From the NCBI GenBank assembly GCA_006227805.1, contig SBFT01000204.1, positions 1-11,224 of the forward strand: a stretch of 11,224 bases of DNA. Direction: 5' to 3'. The position numbers were made by a program, and so were the translations under genes. Below the pieces are notes generated by a model. It did no database searches and was not told where the DNA came from. It worked only from the letters and a program-made list of their open reading frames with translations. Within the stretch, counting starts at the first letter, position 1. Every line of letters starts with the position of its first letter. The stretch is from Paracoccaceae bacterium. GTDB lineage: Bacteria; Pseudomonadota; Alphaproteobacteria; Rhodobacterales; Rhodobacteraceae. Positions 1-6,209 of this stretch are shown in pieces.

Positions 1-527
1 GGGGTGAAGCGCAGGATCTTCGCGCCCATGTCGCGCGCGCCCTTGGCCAGCGCCTGCGTCAGCTGTGCGGGGTCGATGTCGCCGTCGTTCGGATCGTAGA
101 GCGCGCCTTTCAGGTCATGCGTCTCGACGAAGGGATAGCGGCCCTTGATCTCGTCCAGCCCCAGGATGTCGATATCCATCCCCTGATAGCGGCCCATCCC
201 CTTGGCACGCTCGAATTCCTGCATCCGCTCCTTCGAATGCGCCAGGCGGATCGACCCGGTGACGTGATAGTTCATCGGGTAATCCACCGCCGCGCCCAGG
301 CCGCGGTAAAGCTCGGTCGAATAGCGCTGCATGTTCATCACCGACCACGAGGTCGAGAAGGTCGGCACGTTCCCCGCTGCGTGCCAGGTGGACCCGGCGG
401 TCAGTTCGTTCTTTTCCAGCAACACGCAATCGGTCCAGCCTGCCTTCGCCAGGTGATAGAGCGACGAGGCGCCGACGGCGCCGCCGCCGATGATGACGAC
501 GCGGGCCTGGGTCGGGAAATCGGACAT
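1..527 (-). CDS. Dimethylglycine/sarcosine dehydrogenase-like FAD oxidoreductase (N-terminal part)
   Basis: This gene starts at 527 and runs off the left edge, leaving 175 residues of a protein that is usually about 800 long in this family. The N-terminus (MSDFPTQARVVIIGGGAVGA) is a Rossmann dinucleotide-binding fold with GGGAVG near residues 14-19, followed by an acidic end (LLEKNELTAG). The motif TAGSTWHAAG puts a histidine at residue 49, where dimethylglycine and sarcosine dehydrogenases attach FAD covalently. Enzymes of this family oxidatively demethylate N-methylated glycines and often pass the methyl group to tetrahydrofolate through a C-terminal GcvT domain. That domain is outside the window, so both it and the exact substrate are inferred. 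A Shine-Dalgarno-like AAGAAGG lies about 9 bases before the ATG. The gene is last of a putative operon after a small GFA-like gene and an XRE-cupin regulator. Formaldehyde or a folate-bound one-carbon unit would be its expected by-product. Confidence 0.85.
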   Translation of the reverse strand, partial: MSDFPTQARVVIIGGGAVGASSLYHLAKAGWTDCVLLEKNELTAGSTWHAAGNVPTFSTSWSVMNMQRYSTELYRGLGAAVDYPMNYHVTGSIRLAHSKERMQEFERAKGMGRYQGMDIDILGLDEIKGRYPFVETHDLKGALYDPNDGDIDPAQLTQALAKGARDMGAKILRFT

Positions 528-569
528 GCGGTCAATCCTTCTTCTTCCGGGAATGGTATGCGGTGTGGA

Positions 570-743
570 TCACCATTGGTCGATCTGCGGCAGATCGTCG
601 GCGATCCGGTTATGGTCGCCCTTGTCGGCGACGAAGATATCGCGCGCGAGCGCTGTGCCGGTGGGCAGGTCCAGCGCGTCGCGCCGGATCGTGAGGCGGA
701 CGTCGCCGCATTCGCATCGGCTCGTGAAAATTCCCGTGACCAT
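570..743 (-). CDS. 57-residue GFA-like (formaldehyde-activating family) mini-protein
   Basis: A 57-codon ORF fills the gap between the regulator and the dehydrogenase. Its N-terminus carries CxCGxVRL (RCECGDVRLTI, cysteines 10 and 12), like the first zinc-ligand strand of GFA-family proteins. Its C-terminus (ARDIFVADKGDHNRIADDLP, residues 33-52) resembles the usual GFA ending (HIFVxDK...DDLPQ). GFA proteins are normally about 110-150 residues and have two further cysteine pairs in the middle; these are missing here. It is therefore either an internally deleted relic or a shortened functional relative. The ATG at 743 follows TGAGGG, which overlaps the stop of the upstream regulator gene, so the two are probably translationally coupled. 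The next gene, a demethylating dehydrogenase, would yield formaldehyde or methylene-folate, which fits a one-carbon role. The family assignment rests on recall of motifs only; function is unproven. Confidence 0.6.
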   Translation of the reverse strand: MVTGIFTSRCECGDVRLTIRRDALDLPTGTALARDIFVADKGDHNRIADDLPQIDQW

Positions 744-752
744 GGCGGTCCC

Positions 753-1325
753 TCAATAGACCGGCGGCGCGATCACCCAGATCGCGACGGCGGGTTTGTC
801 ATGCGGGTTCGCCCAGCGGAACGGCTCGCCGCGGATGCGGAAACTGTCGCCGGGATGGATGGTGAACTGCCGCGCGCCGATGGTCAGCTCGAGCCGGCCC
901 GAGATCAGGTAGGCGACCTCCTGCGTCGGGCGCGTCACCGTCTCGCCGATCTCGCTGTGCGGCTCGAAGGTGGAATGGACCACTTCGAAATCATCGGTCA
1001 GATCCGGCGAGAGCAGCTCCTCGATCAGGCCCGCCGCGTTCGATCCGATCGGACGGCGCGCGCCGCGGCGCACGATGTGACCGGCCTCCTCGGCGGGGGC
1101 GGGGGCCTGCCCGAAGAACAGCGAGGTCGGAACCTGCAACACCGCCGCGATATGGCGCAGGTCGGTGATCGAGGGCGCGGAAAGGTCGCGTTCCACCTGG
1201 CTCAGCCAGCCGACCGAGCGTCCCAGCCTGTCGCCCAGGTCGCTGAGTGTCAGCCCGCGCGCCTTGCGCAGGGCGCGCAGATCGGCGCCCAGCGTGCTGG
1301 AAGTGATGGCTTGCTGATCGCTCAT
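753..1325 (-). CDS. XRE-family transcriptional regulator with cupin sensor domain
   Basis: This 190-residue protein has the two-domain layout of XRE-cupin regulators. Residues about 11-70 form the helix-turn-helix (LRALRKARGLTLSDLGDRLG, then SVGWLSQVERDLSAPSITDL). Residues about 115-187 form a double-stranded beta-helix cupin domain (QEVAYLISGRLELTIG, HPGDSFRIRGEPFRWANPHD). Such proteins usually control adjacent genes for uptake or catabolism of small amines or amino acids, with the cupin domain sensing the metabolite. I chose the ATG at 1325 because the family starts just before the HTH; the frame continues to 1403, but that extra stretch reads through the operator repeats. A mini-GFA gene starts 9 bases after its stop and a dimethylglycine/sarcosine dehydrogenase-like gene follows, so it probably regulates that operon and itself. 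The effector is unknown; an N-methylglycine or related compound is inferred from the neighbour. Confidence 0.9.
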   Translation of the reverse strand: MSDQQAITSSTLGADLRALRKARGLTLSDLGDRLGRSVGWLSQVERDLSAPSITDLRHIAAVLQVPTSLFFGQAPAPAEEAGHIVRRGARRPIGSNAAGLIEELLSPDLTDDFEVVHSTFEPHSEIGETVTRPTQEVAYLISGRLELTIGARQFTIHPGDSFRIRGEPFRWANPHDKPAVAIWVIAPPVY

Positions 1326-1345
1326 GCGAAGGCGTCCGGCCCTTG

Positions 1346-1410
1346 GTGAAAATTCGCGCCTGTTTTTCACGATTCCGTGCCGGACGTGAAAAATCAAGAT
1401 CAATTTTCAC
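1346..1410. promoter_or_regulatory. Four GTGAAAA half-sites, probable operator of the XRE-cupin regulator
   Basis: GTGAAAA occurs at 1346-1352 and 1386-1392 on the plus strand, and its complement TTTTCAC at 1364-1370 and 1404-1410. The half-sites therefore form two identical units, GTGAAAA-N11-TTTTCAC, 40 bases apart. The inner pair also forms a 9-base inverted repeat (TTTTTCACG at 1363-1371, CGTGAAAAA at 1385-1393). The array starts 21 bases upstream of the regulator's start codon, where its promoter should be. Binding by the XRE-cupin protein, autoregulation and control of the operon are inferred from position and symmetry. The 141-base gap between genes (1326-1466) holds this array and, at 1442-1457, a weak ACCCG-N6-CGGGT hairpin just after the DUF3179 gene. 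Confidence 0.65.
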
Positions 1411-1466
1411 GACTTCAGGAGGGCTGGCCTTCACGCGGGCCACCCGGATGGGCGGGTCGCGGCGCT

Positions 1467-2816
1467 TCAACCCTCCCAGAGCGCGGTGCCTGGGTGGAAC
1501 TGCGACCAGGCGAACCAGAAGGCCTGATGGCTGCCCAGATCGGCGCCCGAGGCGTCGACCGCCCTGACCCCGCCCGCGTCAAGGACAAGGCGCACGTTCT
1601 CGAAGGCGATCTCGCGCCCCTGTTTCAGTGCGATCAGCGCCGCCCCGCGCGGAAAGGCGACGGGCGTGCCCGACGCGGTCACGACGCCGATCACGTCTTC
1701 ATGCACGCCGAGGCGCGGGTCCACGTCGCCTATGGGAAAGATCGGGCCGTTCGCGTCGCGCCCGTTGCGGAAGTCGGGGTCGCGGCCCAGCGCCAGGGCC
1801 TCGACCAGCACGGTCGTCCCGGGATAGGCGGCCTTCCAGCTGCCCCAGTCCGAGGTGATGACGCTGGCCTGTTTCAGTTGCACACCCTTATCCGCCAAGG
1901 GCCCGGTCACGGCGCGGCCGAGGAACGTGTCGAAGACCGACATGGTTTCGATGTCGTACATCACCTTGTTCGACCGGATCAGCAGGCCCGAGGTGCGCAG
2001 CACGGGGCGTTTGATACCGTCGGGCACCTCATCCGTGAACCACGCCTGCGCCGATCCGCAGAGCGTGCAATAGGGGATGCCCAGGTCGCGGCCGCCCAGG
2101 GTGTCGTTCACCATCTCGCGCACTTCCATGATGCGGCGGGGATAGGCGCGGGCCTCGCCGTTCACCACGATCCCGAAGACGATGTCGTCATCCTTCAGCC
2201 AGGTCGCCTCGTCCGCCGTGCTGACCTCCGGGTTGTCGGCGGCGGGGATGCAGTTGCAGGGCCTGTCCGTCTGGTCATATGGGCGGTCGTCGATCAGCAC
2301 GCCGCCCCAGGACACCATCCGCCAGTCGATGTCGCCTTCGACGAAGAGCGCGTCCCAGCCGGGCACCAGAGCCGTGAAAATCGCGCGTTTCGCTTCCAGG
2401 TAGTCGGGCGGCGCGGGGATCTCCCACGCCATCAGGTGATCGGTCAGAAGGCCCCAGTGGTTTGCGCCGGGCGCCTCCCTGCCCAGAAGGCCGAACCCGG
2501 CCCCGGCCAGCGCCGTGGTCAGCCGGGGCCCCGAGACGAAGCGCATCAGGTCGGCGACCAGCCAGGCGAGGCGCGGGTCGCCCGACGCTGCGATCACCTC
2601 GAGCGCGCTCACCTGCTCGGGCCCCCACGAGGCCTGCGCGGCGGTGTCGACGAAGGCCGCCTGAACCGCGGCCAGAAGTTCGGGCGACAGCGACCCTTCG
2701 GGAACCTCGGGGGGCTGGCCGAATTCCGCGATCACATGGTCGGGCAGGGGGGCCTGCGCGGGGGCGTCGGTGGCGAAGGCGGCGAGAAAGGGCAGGGCAA
2801 GGATCAGGTGGCGCAT
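1467..2816 (-). CDS. Exported DUF3179 domain protein
   Basis: The 449-residue protein begins with a signal peptide (MRHLILALPFLAAFATDAPA, likely cleavage after AQA at residue 22), so it acts outside the cytoplasm. From about residue 205 it carries DUF3179 hallmarks: VNGEARAYPRRIM (218-230), MVNDTLGGRDLGIPYCTLCGS (from 235, with cysteines 250 and 253), TSGLLIRSNKVMYD (275-288), and a conserved-type W-x-x-W-K-A-x-x-P-x-T segment near 324-335. The paired cysteines in YCTLCGS could bind a metal or form a disulfide, but no biochemical role for DUF3179 is known to me. Residues 23-200 form an extra N-terminal region, probably helical, without a motif I recognise; two close cysteines (CNC, 187-189) sit between the two parts. 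A GGGGA precedes the ATG by about 8 bases. It lies 85 bases after a GntP permease gene on the same strand and could be co-transcribed with it. Confidence 0.85.
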   Translation of the reverse strand: MRHLILALPFLAAFATDAPAQAPLPDHVIAEFGQPPEVPEGSLSPELLAAVQAAFVDTAAQASWGPEQVSALEVIAASGDPRLAWLVADLMRFVSGPRLTTALAGAGFGLLGREAPGANHWGLLTDHLMAWEIPAPPDYLEAKRAIFTALVPGWDALFVEGDIDWRMVSWGGVLIDDRPYDQTDRPCNCIPAADNPEVSTADEATWLKDDDIVFGIVVNGEARAYPRRIMEVREMVNDTLGGRDLGIPYCTLCGSAQAWFTDEVPDGIKRPVLRTSGLLIRSNKVMYDIETMSVFDTFLGRAVTGPLADKGVQLKQASVITSDWGSWKAAYPGTTVLVEALALGRDPDFRNGRDANGPIFPIGDVDPRLGVHEDVIGVVTASGTPVAFPRGAALIALKQGREIAFENVRLVLDAGGVRAVDASGADLGSHQAFWFAWSQFHPGTALWEG

Positions 2817-2840
2817 GGCGATGTCCCCGGCTGAGGCTGT

Positions 2841-2853
2841 GCGCAGTCTGCGC
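2841..2853. promoter_or_regulatory. 13-base palindrome upstream of the DUF3179 gene
   Basis: GCGCAG-T-CTGCGC is a perfect inverted repeat with a one-base centre, 25 bases upstream of the DUF3179 start codon. The size and place suit a dimeric repressor site. In DNA this GC-rich such a palindrome can also arise by chance, and no second copy was noticed. Confidence 0.25.
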
Positions 2854-2885
2854 CCTTTGCGGCGCGCGCGCCAATCAACTGACGA

Positions 2886-2899
2886 TCACCCTTGGGTGA
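2886..2899. terminator. TCACCC-TT-GGGTGA inverted repeat after the GntP gene
   Basis: Six-base arms flank a two-base centre only a few bases past the GntP stop codon (minus strand). As RNA it gives a five-pair stem with a CTTG tetraloop and no U-run, so it would be a weak terminator at best. It could equally be an operator for the downstream DUF3179 gene. Confidence 0.25.
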
Positions 2900-2901
2900 A
2901 G

Positions 2902-4269
2902 TCAGAAGACGCCCACCTGCGTCGCGATCAGCAGCGCCACGATCAGCGCCACGACCGGGATCGCCACGGCGACCACGAAGATCGGCCCATAGGCCTGCCG
3001 GTGGGTCAGCCCCGCGATCCCCAGAAGCGTGACGACCGCCCCGTTATGGGGCAAGGCGTCCAGCCCCCCGGTCGCCAGTGCCACGATCCGGTGCAGGGCG
3101 GCGGGGTCTATCCCCTCCGCCAGCGCCATGTCGAAATAGCGCGCCCCCAGCGCGTCGAGCGCGATGGACATGCCGCCCGAGGCCGATCCGGTGATCCCCG
3201 CCAGAACGCTCGCCGATGCCGCAAGCCCGGTCAGCGCGCCGCCCGGAACCTGCGCCAGCGCCGCGTTCACTGCGGTGAAGGCGGGCAGGGCGGCCACCAC
3301 GGCGCCGAAACCGACCAGCGCCGCGGTGTTGAAAAGCGGCAGAAGCGCCGCCTGCGCCCCCTGTCCCAGAACCGCGCGGGGATCGCCCAGCCGCCGCCGA
3401 CCCAGCGCCAGCGCCAGCAGGATCGCCAGCGTCAGCGCGCCGATCAGCGCCCAGAGACCGATCACGCGGGACGCCGTCGTGGCGCCCCAGGCCGGATCGG
3501 CCAGGTAAGCGAGGTCCAACCGTGGCAGCACCGCTTCGGCCAGCAGCCAGTTCGCCGCGAAGACCGTCAGGATCGGGGCCAGCGCCACCCAAAGGGGCGG
3601 CAGGTCCCTGTCGCCGCCGGTGTCGTCGGGTGTGTCGTCCCACCCGCCGGAACCGTCCCGGCGGGCGAGAAGGCCCAGATAGACCAGCCCGCCCAGTGCC
3701 ATGATCAGCCCCGCGATCACGCCGATCCCGGGGGCGGCGAAGACTGTCGTCCCGAAATACGGCATCGGGATCGCGTTCTGGATGGCGGGCGATCCGGGCA
3801 GCGCGCTCATCGTGAAGGTGAAGGACCCCAGCGCGATGGCCGCAGGGATCAGGCGCCCCGGCAGGTCCGCCGCGCGGAAAAGTGCCAGCGCCAGCGGATA
3901 GACCGCGAAGGCCACGACGAACAGCGAGACGCCCCCGTAGGTCAGCGCGGCGCAGGACAGCACCACCGCCGGGATCGCCCGCCCCGCCCCCAGCCGCGCG
4001 ACGATGGCGCGGGCCAGCGTCATGGCGGCGCCTGACGCTTCCATGACCTTGCCGAAGACCGCGCCCAGCAGGAACAGCGGCAGGAAAGCGGTGACGAAGC
4101 CCCCCGCCGCGGGCATGAAGCGTTGCGTCAGCGTGGCCAGCAGCGGATCGAAGGCCAGCCCGGCCGCGAACAGCGCCATGACCGGTGCGGCCAGCAGCAC
4201 CGGCCAGCCGCGATAGACCGTCCAGATCAGCAGACCAAGCGGCAGGAGAAGGATCGCCAGCGACAGCAT
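2902..4269 (-). CDS. GntP-family permease
   Basis: This protein of 455 residues is almost entirely hydrophobic, with roughly 12 or more membrane segments and one hydrophilic cytoplasm-like loop (residues about 202-222, rich in D and G). Family-type motifs include LPLFLLGAVFGKVMEASGAA near 64-83, SALPGSPAIQNAIP near 155-168, AGITGSASGGMSIALDALG near 357-375 and GGLDALPHNGAVVTLLG near 401-417. GntP-family carriers are inner-membrane proton symporters for gluconate, hydroxybutyrate, short-chain fatty acids or similar organic acids. The substrate cannot be read from the sequence. The start is ambiguous: ATG at 4269 is used, but an in-frame GTG at 4275 adds two residues and neither has a clear ribosome site. 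It lies 60 bases after the TetR gene, so read-through from the paa operon is possible; a DUF3179 gene follows. Uptake of an aromatic or acyl substrate linked to paa is speculation. Confidence 0.85.
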   Translation of the reverse strand: MLSLAILLLPLGLLIWTVYRGWPVLLAAPVMALFAAGLAFDPLLATLTQRFMPAAGGFVTAFLPLFLLGAVFGKVMEASGAAMTLARAIVARLGAGRAIPAVVLSCAALTYGGVSLFVVAFAVYPLALALFRAADLPGRLIPAAIALGSFTFTMSALPGSPAIQNAIPMPYFGTTVFAAPGIGVIAGLIMALGGLVYLGLLARRDGSGGWDDTPDDTGGDRDLPPLWVALAPILTVFAANWLLAEAVLPRLDLAYLADPAWGATTASRVIGLWALIGALTLAILLALALGRRRLGDPRAVLGQGAQAALLPLFNTAALVGFGAVVAALPAFTAVNAALAQVPGGALTGLAASASVLAGITGSASGGMSIALDALGARYFDMALAEGIDPAALHRIVALATGGLDALPHNGAVVTLLGIAGLTHRQAYGPIFVVAVAIPVVALIVALLIATQVGVF

Positions 4270-4329
4270 GGGCACCAGTCTAGGCGCGCGCCCGTCCTCG
4301 CGCCGCGCGCGTATTGCCGCAGCGCAGCA

Positions 4330-4899
4330 TCAGACGCCCTTCAGGCCAGCCCCGACGAAATCCGCCGCCAGCGCCGCATACTCCGCGCGGCTGAGGCCGC
4401 GGCCCGGGCGGTGCCACATGTAGAACCAGTTCAGGATCCCGAAGACCGTCATCGTCACCGCGCGCAGCCGGTCGGGGTCGAGCCCCGGACGCGTCGCGGC
4501 CACCGCGTCCGACATGATCGCCACCAGCCGCCGCTGATGCGCGATCAGGGGCGCCTGCATCTCGGGCGGCAGCGTCCCCAGCGCGTCCAGTTGCAGCTTG
4601 TGTTCGGCATCCGCGTCCTCGTAGGCGGCCAGCACCGCGCGGATCAGGCCCGGCAGGCCCTCGCCCGTCGCGTCCTCGACCACCGCCACCAGGTCCGACA
4701 GGTGGGTGTCGAGGATGTCGAAGAGCAGCGCCTCCTTGCTGTCGTAATAGTGATAGATCAGCGCCTTCGACACGCCGCATTCCCGCGCCGCGCCGGTCAT
4801 CGAGGCGCGGTCATAGCCATGGCGCGCGAAATAGGCGGCGGCCCCCTTGCGGATCAGGCCGCGCTTTTCGTCGTGATCGCGTGCGATCCCGCGCGGCAT
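4330..4899 (-). CDS. TetR-family regulator, PaaR-like
   Basis: The 189-residue length is typical for TetR repressors. The N-terminal DNA-binding domain spans residues about 10-55, with the helix-turn-helix in ASMTGAARECGVSKALIYHY and the family-typical YYDSKEALL after it. The rest is a helical ligand-binding and dimer domain with no recognisable motif. The ATG at 4899 shares one base with the paaK stop (TGATG), so translation is coupled to the paa genes. TetR-type PaaR proteins repress phenylacetate genes and release DNA on binding phenylacetyl-CoA. The position at the end of the paaIJK run, plus an ACCG-N6-CGGT repeat in the divergent promoter, supports this role, but effector and target are inferred. 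The locus also has a PaaX regulator, so it is not the only control protein. Confidence 0.88.
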   Translation of the reverse strand: MPRGIARDHDEKRGLIRKGAAAYFARHGYDRASMTGAARECGVSKALIYHYYDSKEALLFDILDTHLSDLVAVVEDATGEGLPGLIRAVLAAYEDADAEHKLQLDALGTLPPEMQAPLIAHQRRLVAIMSDAVAATRPGLDPDRLRAVTMTVFGILNWFYMWHRPGRGLSRAEYAALAADFVGAGLKGV

Positions 4900-6209
4900 C
4901 AGTCTTTCGGGCGCTTGTCGAGGATGCGCACCGCCTTGCCCTGGCTGCGTTCCACACCGCCGGGATCGGCCACGTCGACCTTCACGGAAATGCCGATCGT
5001 CGACTTGATCCGGTGGGCGAGGTCGCGCGCCGCCTCGGCCCGCGCCTCGGCCGCTTCCGAGCCTTGCGCTGCTTCGGTCAGGACGCGCATCTGGTCCATG
5101 CGGTCTGGCCGCGTCAGCTCGATCTGGAAATGCGGGGCCAGCGCCCTGACCTGCATCAGCTGTTCCTCGATCTGGGTCGGGAAGACGTTGACGCCGCGCA
5201 GGATGATCATGTCGTCCGATCGGCCCGTCACCTTCTCCATCCGGCGCATGGTCCGCGCGGTGCCCGGCAGCAGACGCGTCAGGTCGCGGGTGCGGTAGCG
5301 GATGATCGGGAAAGCCTCTTTCGACAGCGAGGTGAACACGAGTTCCCCCATCTCGCCATCGGGCAGCACCTCGCCGGTCGCGGGGTCGATGATCTCGGGG
5401 TAGAAGTGATCCTCCCAGATGTGCAGGCCGTCCTTGGTCTCGACGCATTCGTTGGCGACGCCCGGGCCCATGACTTCGCTCAGGCCGTAGATGTCGACGG
5501 CGTGCATGTCGAAGGCCTCCTCGATCTCGCGCCGCATGGCGTTCGTCCAGGGTTCGGCGCCGAAGATGCCCACCTCCAGCGGCGACTTGCGCGGGTCGAG
5601 GCCTTGCGCCGCGTATTCGTCCAGGATCGACAGCGCGTAGGAGGGCGTGACCGTGATGCCCTTGGGCCGGAAATCCTCGATCAGGCGCACCTGGCGCTGG
5701 GTCATCCCGCCCGAGATCGGCACCGTGGTCAGCCCCAGCGCATCCGCGCCCAGATGGATGCCCAGACCCCCGGTGAAGAGGCCATAACCATAGGCGTTGT
5801 GCAAAAGGTCACCCGGCATGAGGCCGGATGCGCGCAGGCTGCGCGCGACGACCTCGCCCCAGACCTTCAGATCGCCCTCGGTATAGCCCACCACCGTCGG
5901 CTGGCCCGTTGTGCCGGATGACGCATGGATGCGCGCGACCTTGTCGCGCGGCACGGCGAACATGCCGAAGGGATAGTTCGCGCGCAGGTCCTGTTTCGTG
6001 GTGAAGGGAAACTTGGCCAGGTCAGACAGCGTCGTCAGGTCATCCGGATGCACCCCCGCCGCGTCGAAGGCGGCCCGGTAATGGGCGACGTTGTCGTAGG
6101 CGTGGCGCAGCGACCATTTCATCCGCTCCAGCTGCAGGGCGGCGATCTCGTCCCGGCTGGCGATCTCGATGGGGTTCAGGCTGTCCTTCGGGGGGGTGAG
6201 GTCCTTCAT
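4899..6209 (-). CDS. paaK: Phenylacetate-CoA ligase
   Basis: PaaK converts phenylacetate, ATP and CoA to phenylacetyl-CoA, AMP and pyrophosphate, the committing step of the aerobic hybrid pathway. The 436-residue protein has the usual length and all adenylate-forming signatures: the P-loop SSGTTGQPTV (98-107), YGLSEVMGPG (241-250), the RYRTRDL segment (304-310), GRSDDMIILRGVNVFPTQ (329-346) and the C-terminal catalytic lysine in RSQGKAVRIL (Lys425). The N-terminal region (ALQLERMKWSLRHAYDNVAHYR) is the PaaK-specific start. I chose ATG at 6209, giving MKDLTPPKDS; the frame runs to 6257 but those extra residues lie inside the thiolase gene. Start and stop each overlap a neighbour by one base (TGATG at both ends), so paaJ, paaK and the TetR gene are one coupled unit. 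The enzyme is cytoplasmic. Confidence 0.96.
   Translation of the reverse strand: MKDLTPPKDSLNPIEIASRDEIAALQLERMKWSLRHAYDNVAHYRAAFDAAGVHPDDLTTLSDLAKFPFTTKQDLRANYPFGMFAVPRDKVARIHASSGTTGQPTVVGYTEGDLKVWGEVVARSLRASGLMPGDLLHNAYGYGLFTGGLGIHLGADALGLTTVPISGGMTQRQVRLIEDFRPKGITVTPSYALSILDEYAAQGLDPRKSPLEVGIFGAEPWTNAMRREIEEAFDMHAVDIYGLSEVMGPGVANECVETKDGLHIWEDHFYPEIIDPATGEVLPDGEMGELVFTSLSKEAFPIIRYRTRDLTRLLPGTARTMRRMEKVTGRSDDMIILRGVNVFPTQIEEQLMQVRALAPHFQIELTRPDRMDQMRVLTEAAQGSEAAEARAEAARDLAHRIKSTIGISVKVDVADPGGVERSQGKAVRILDKRPKD

Noticed and set aside
117..1349. Plus-strand open frame of 410 codons
   Set aside because: It is antisense to three recognised genes (dehydrogenase, GFA-like, XRE-cupin) and shows shadow-type composition and no motif.
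1326..1403. Longer N-terminus for the XRE-cupin regulator
   Set aside because: The extra 26 residues would be translated from the GTGAAAA operator repeats and precede the normal start of the HTH domain.
1377..4035. Long plus-strand frames opposite the DUF3179 and GntP genes
   Set aside because: Composition is of the antisense type (R, G, Q, H rich); the minus-strand proteins have a signal peptide, family motifs and membrane segments.
4276..4329. GC-alternating stretch between the TetR and GntP genes as terminator
   Set aside because: Short GCGCGC arms can pair, but there is no clear stem-loop with a T-run; such alternation is common in this DNA.
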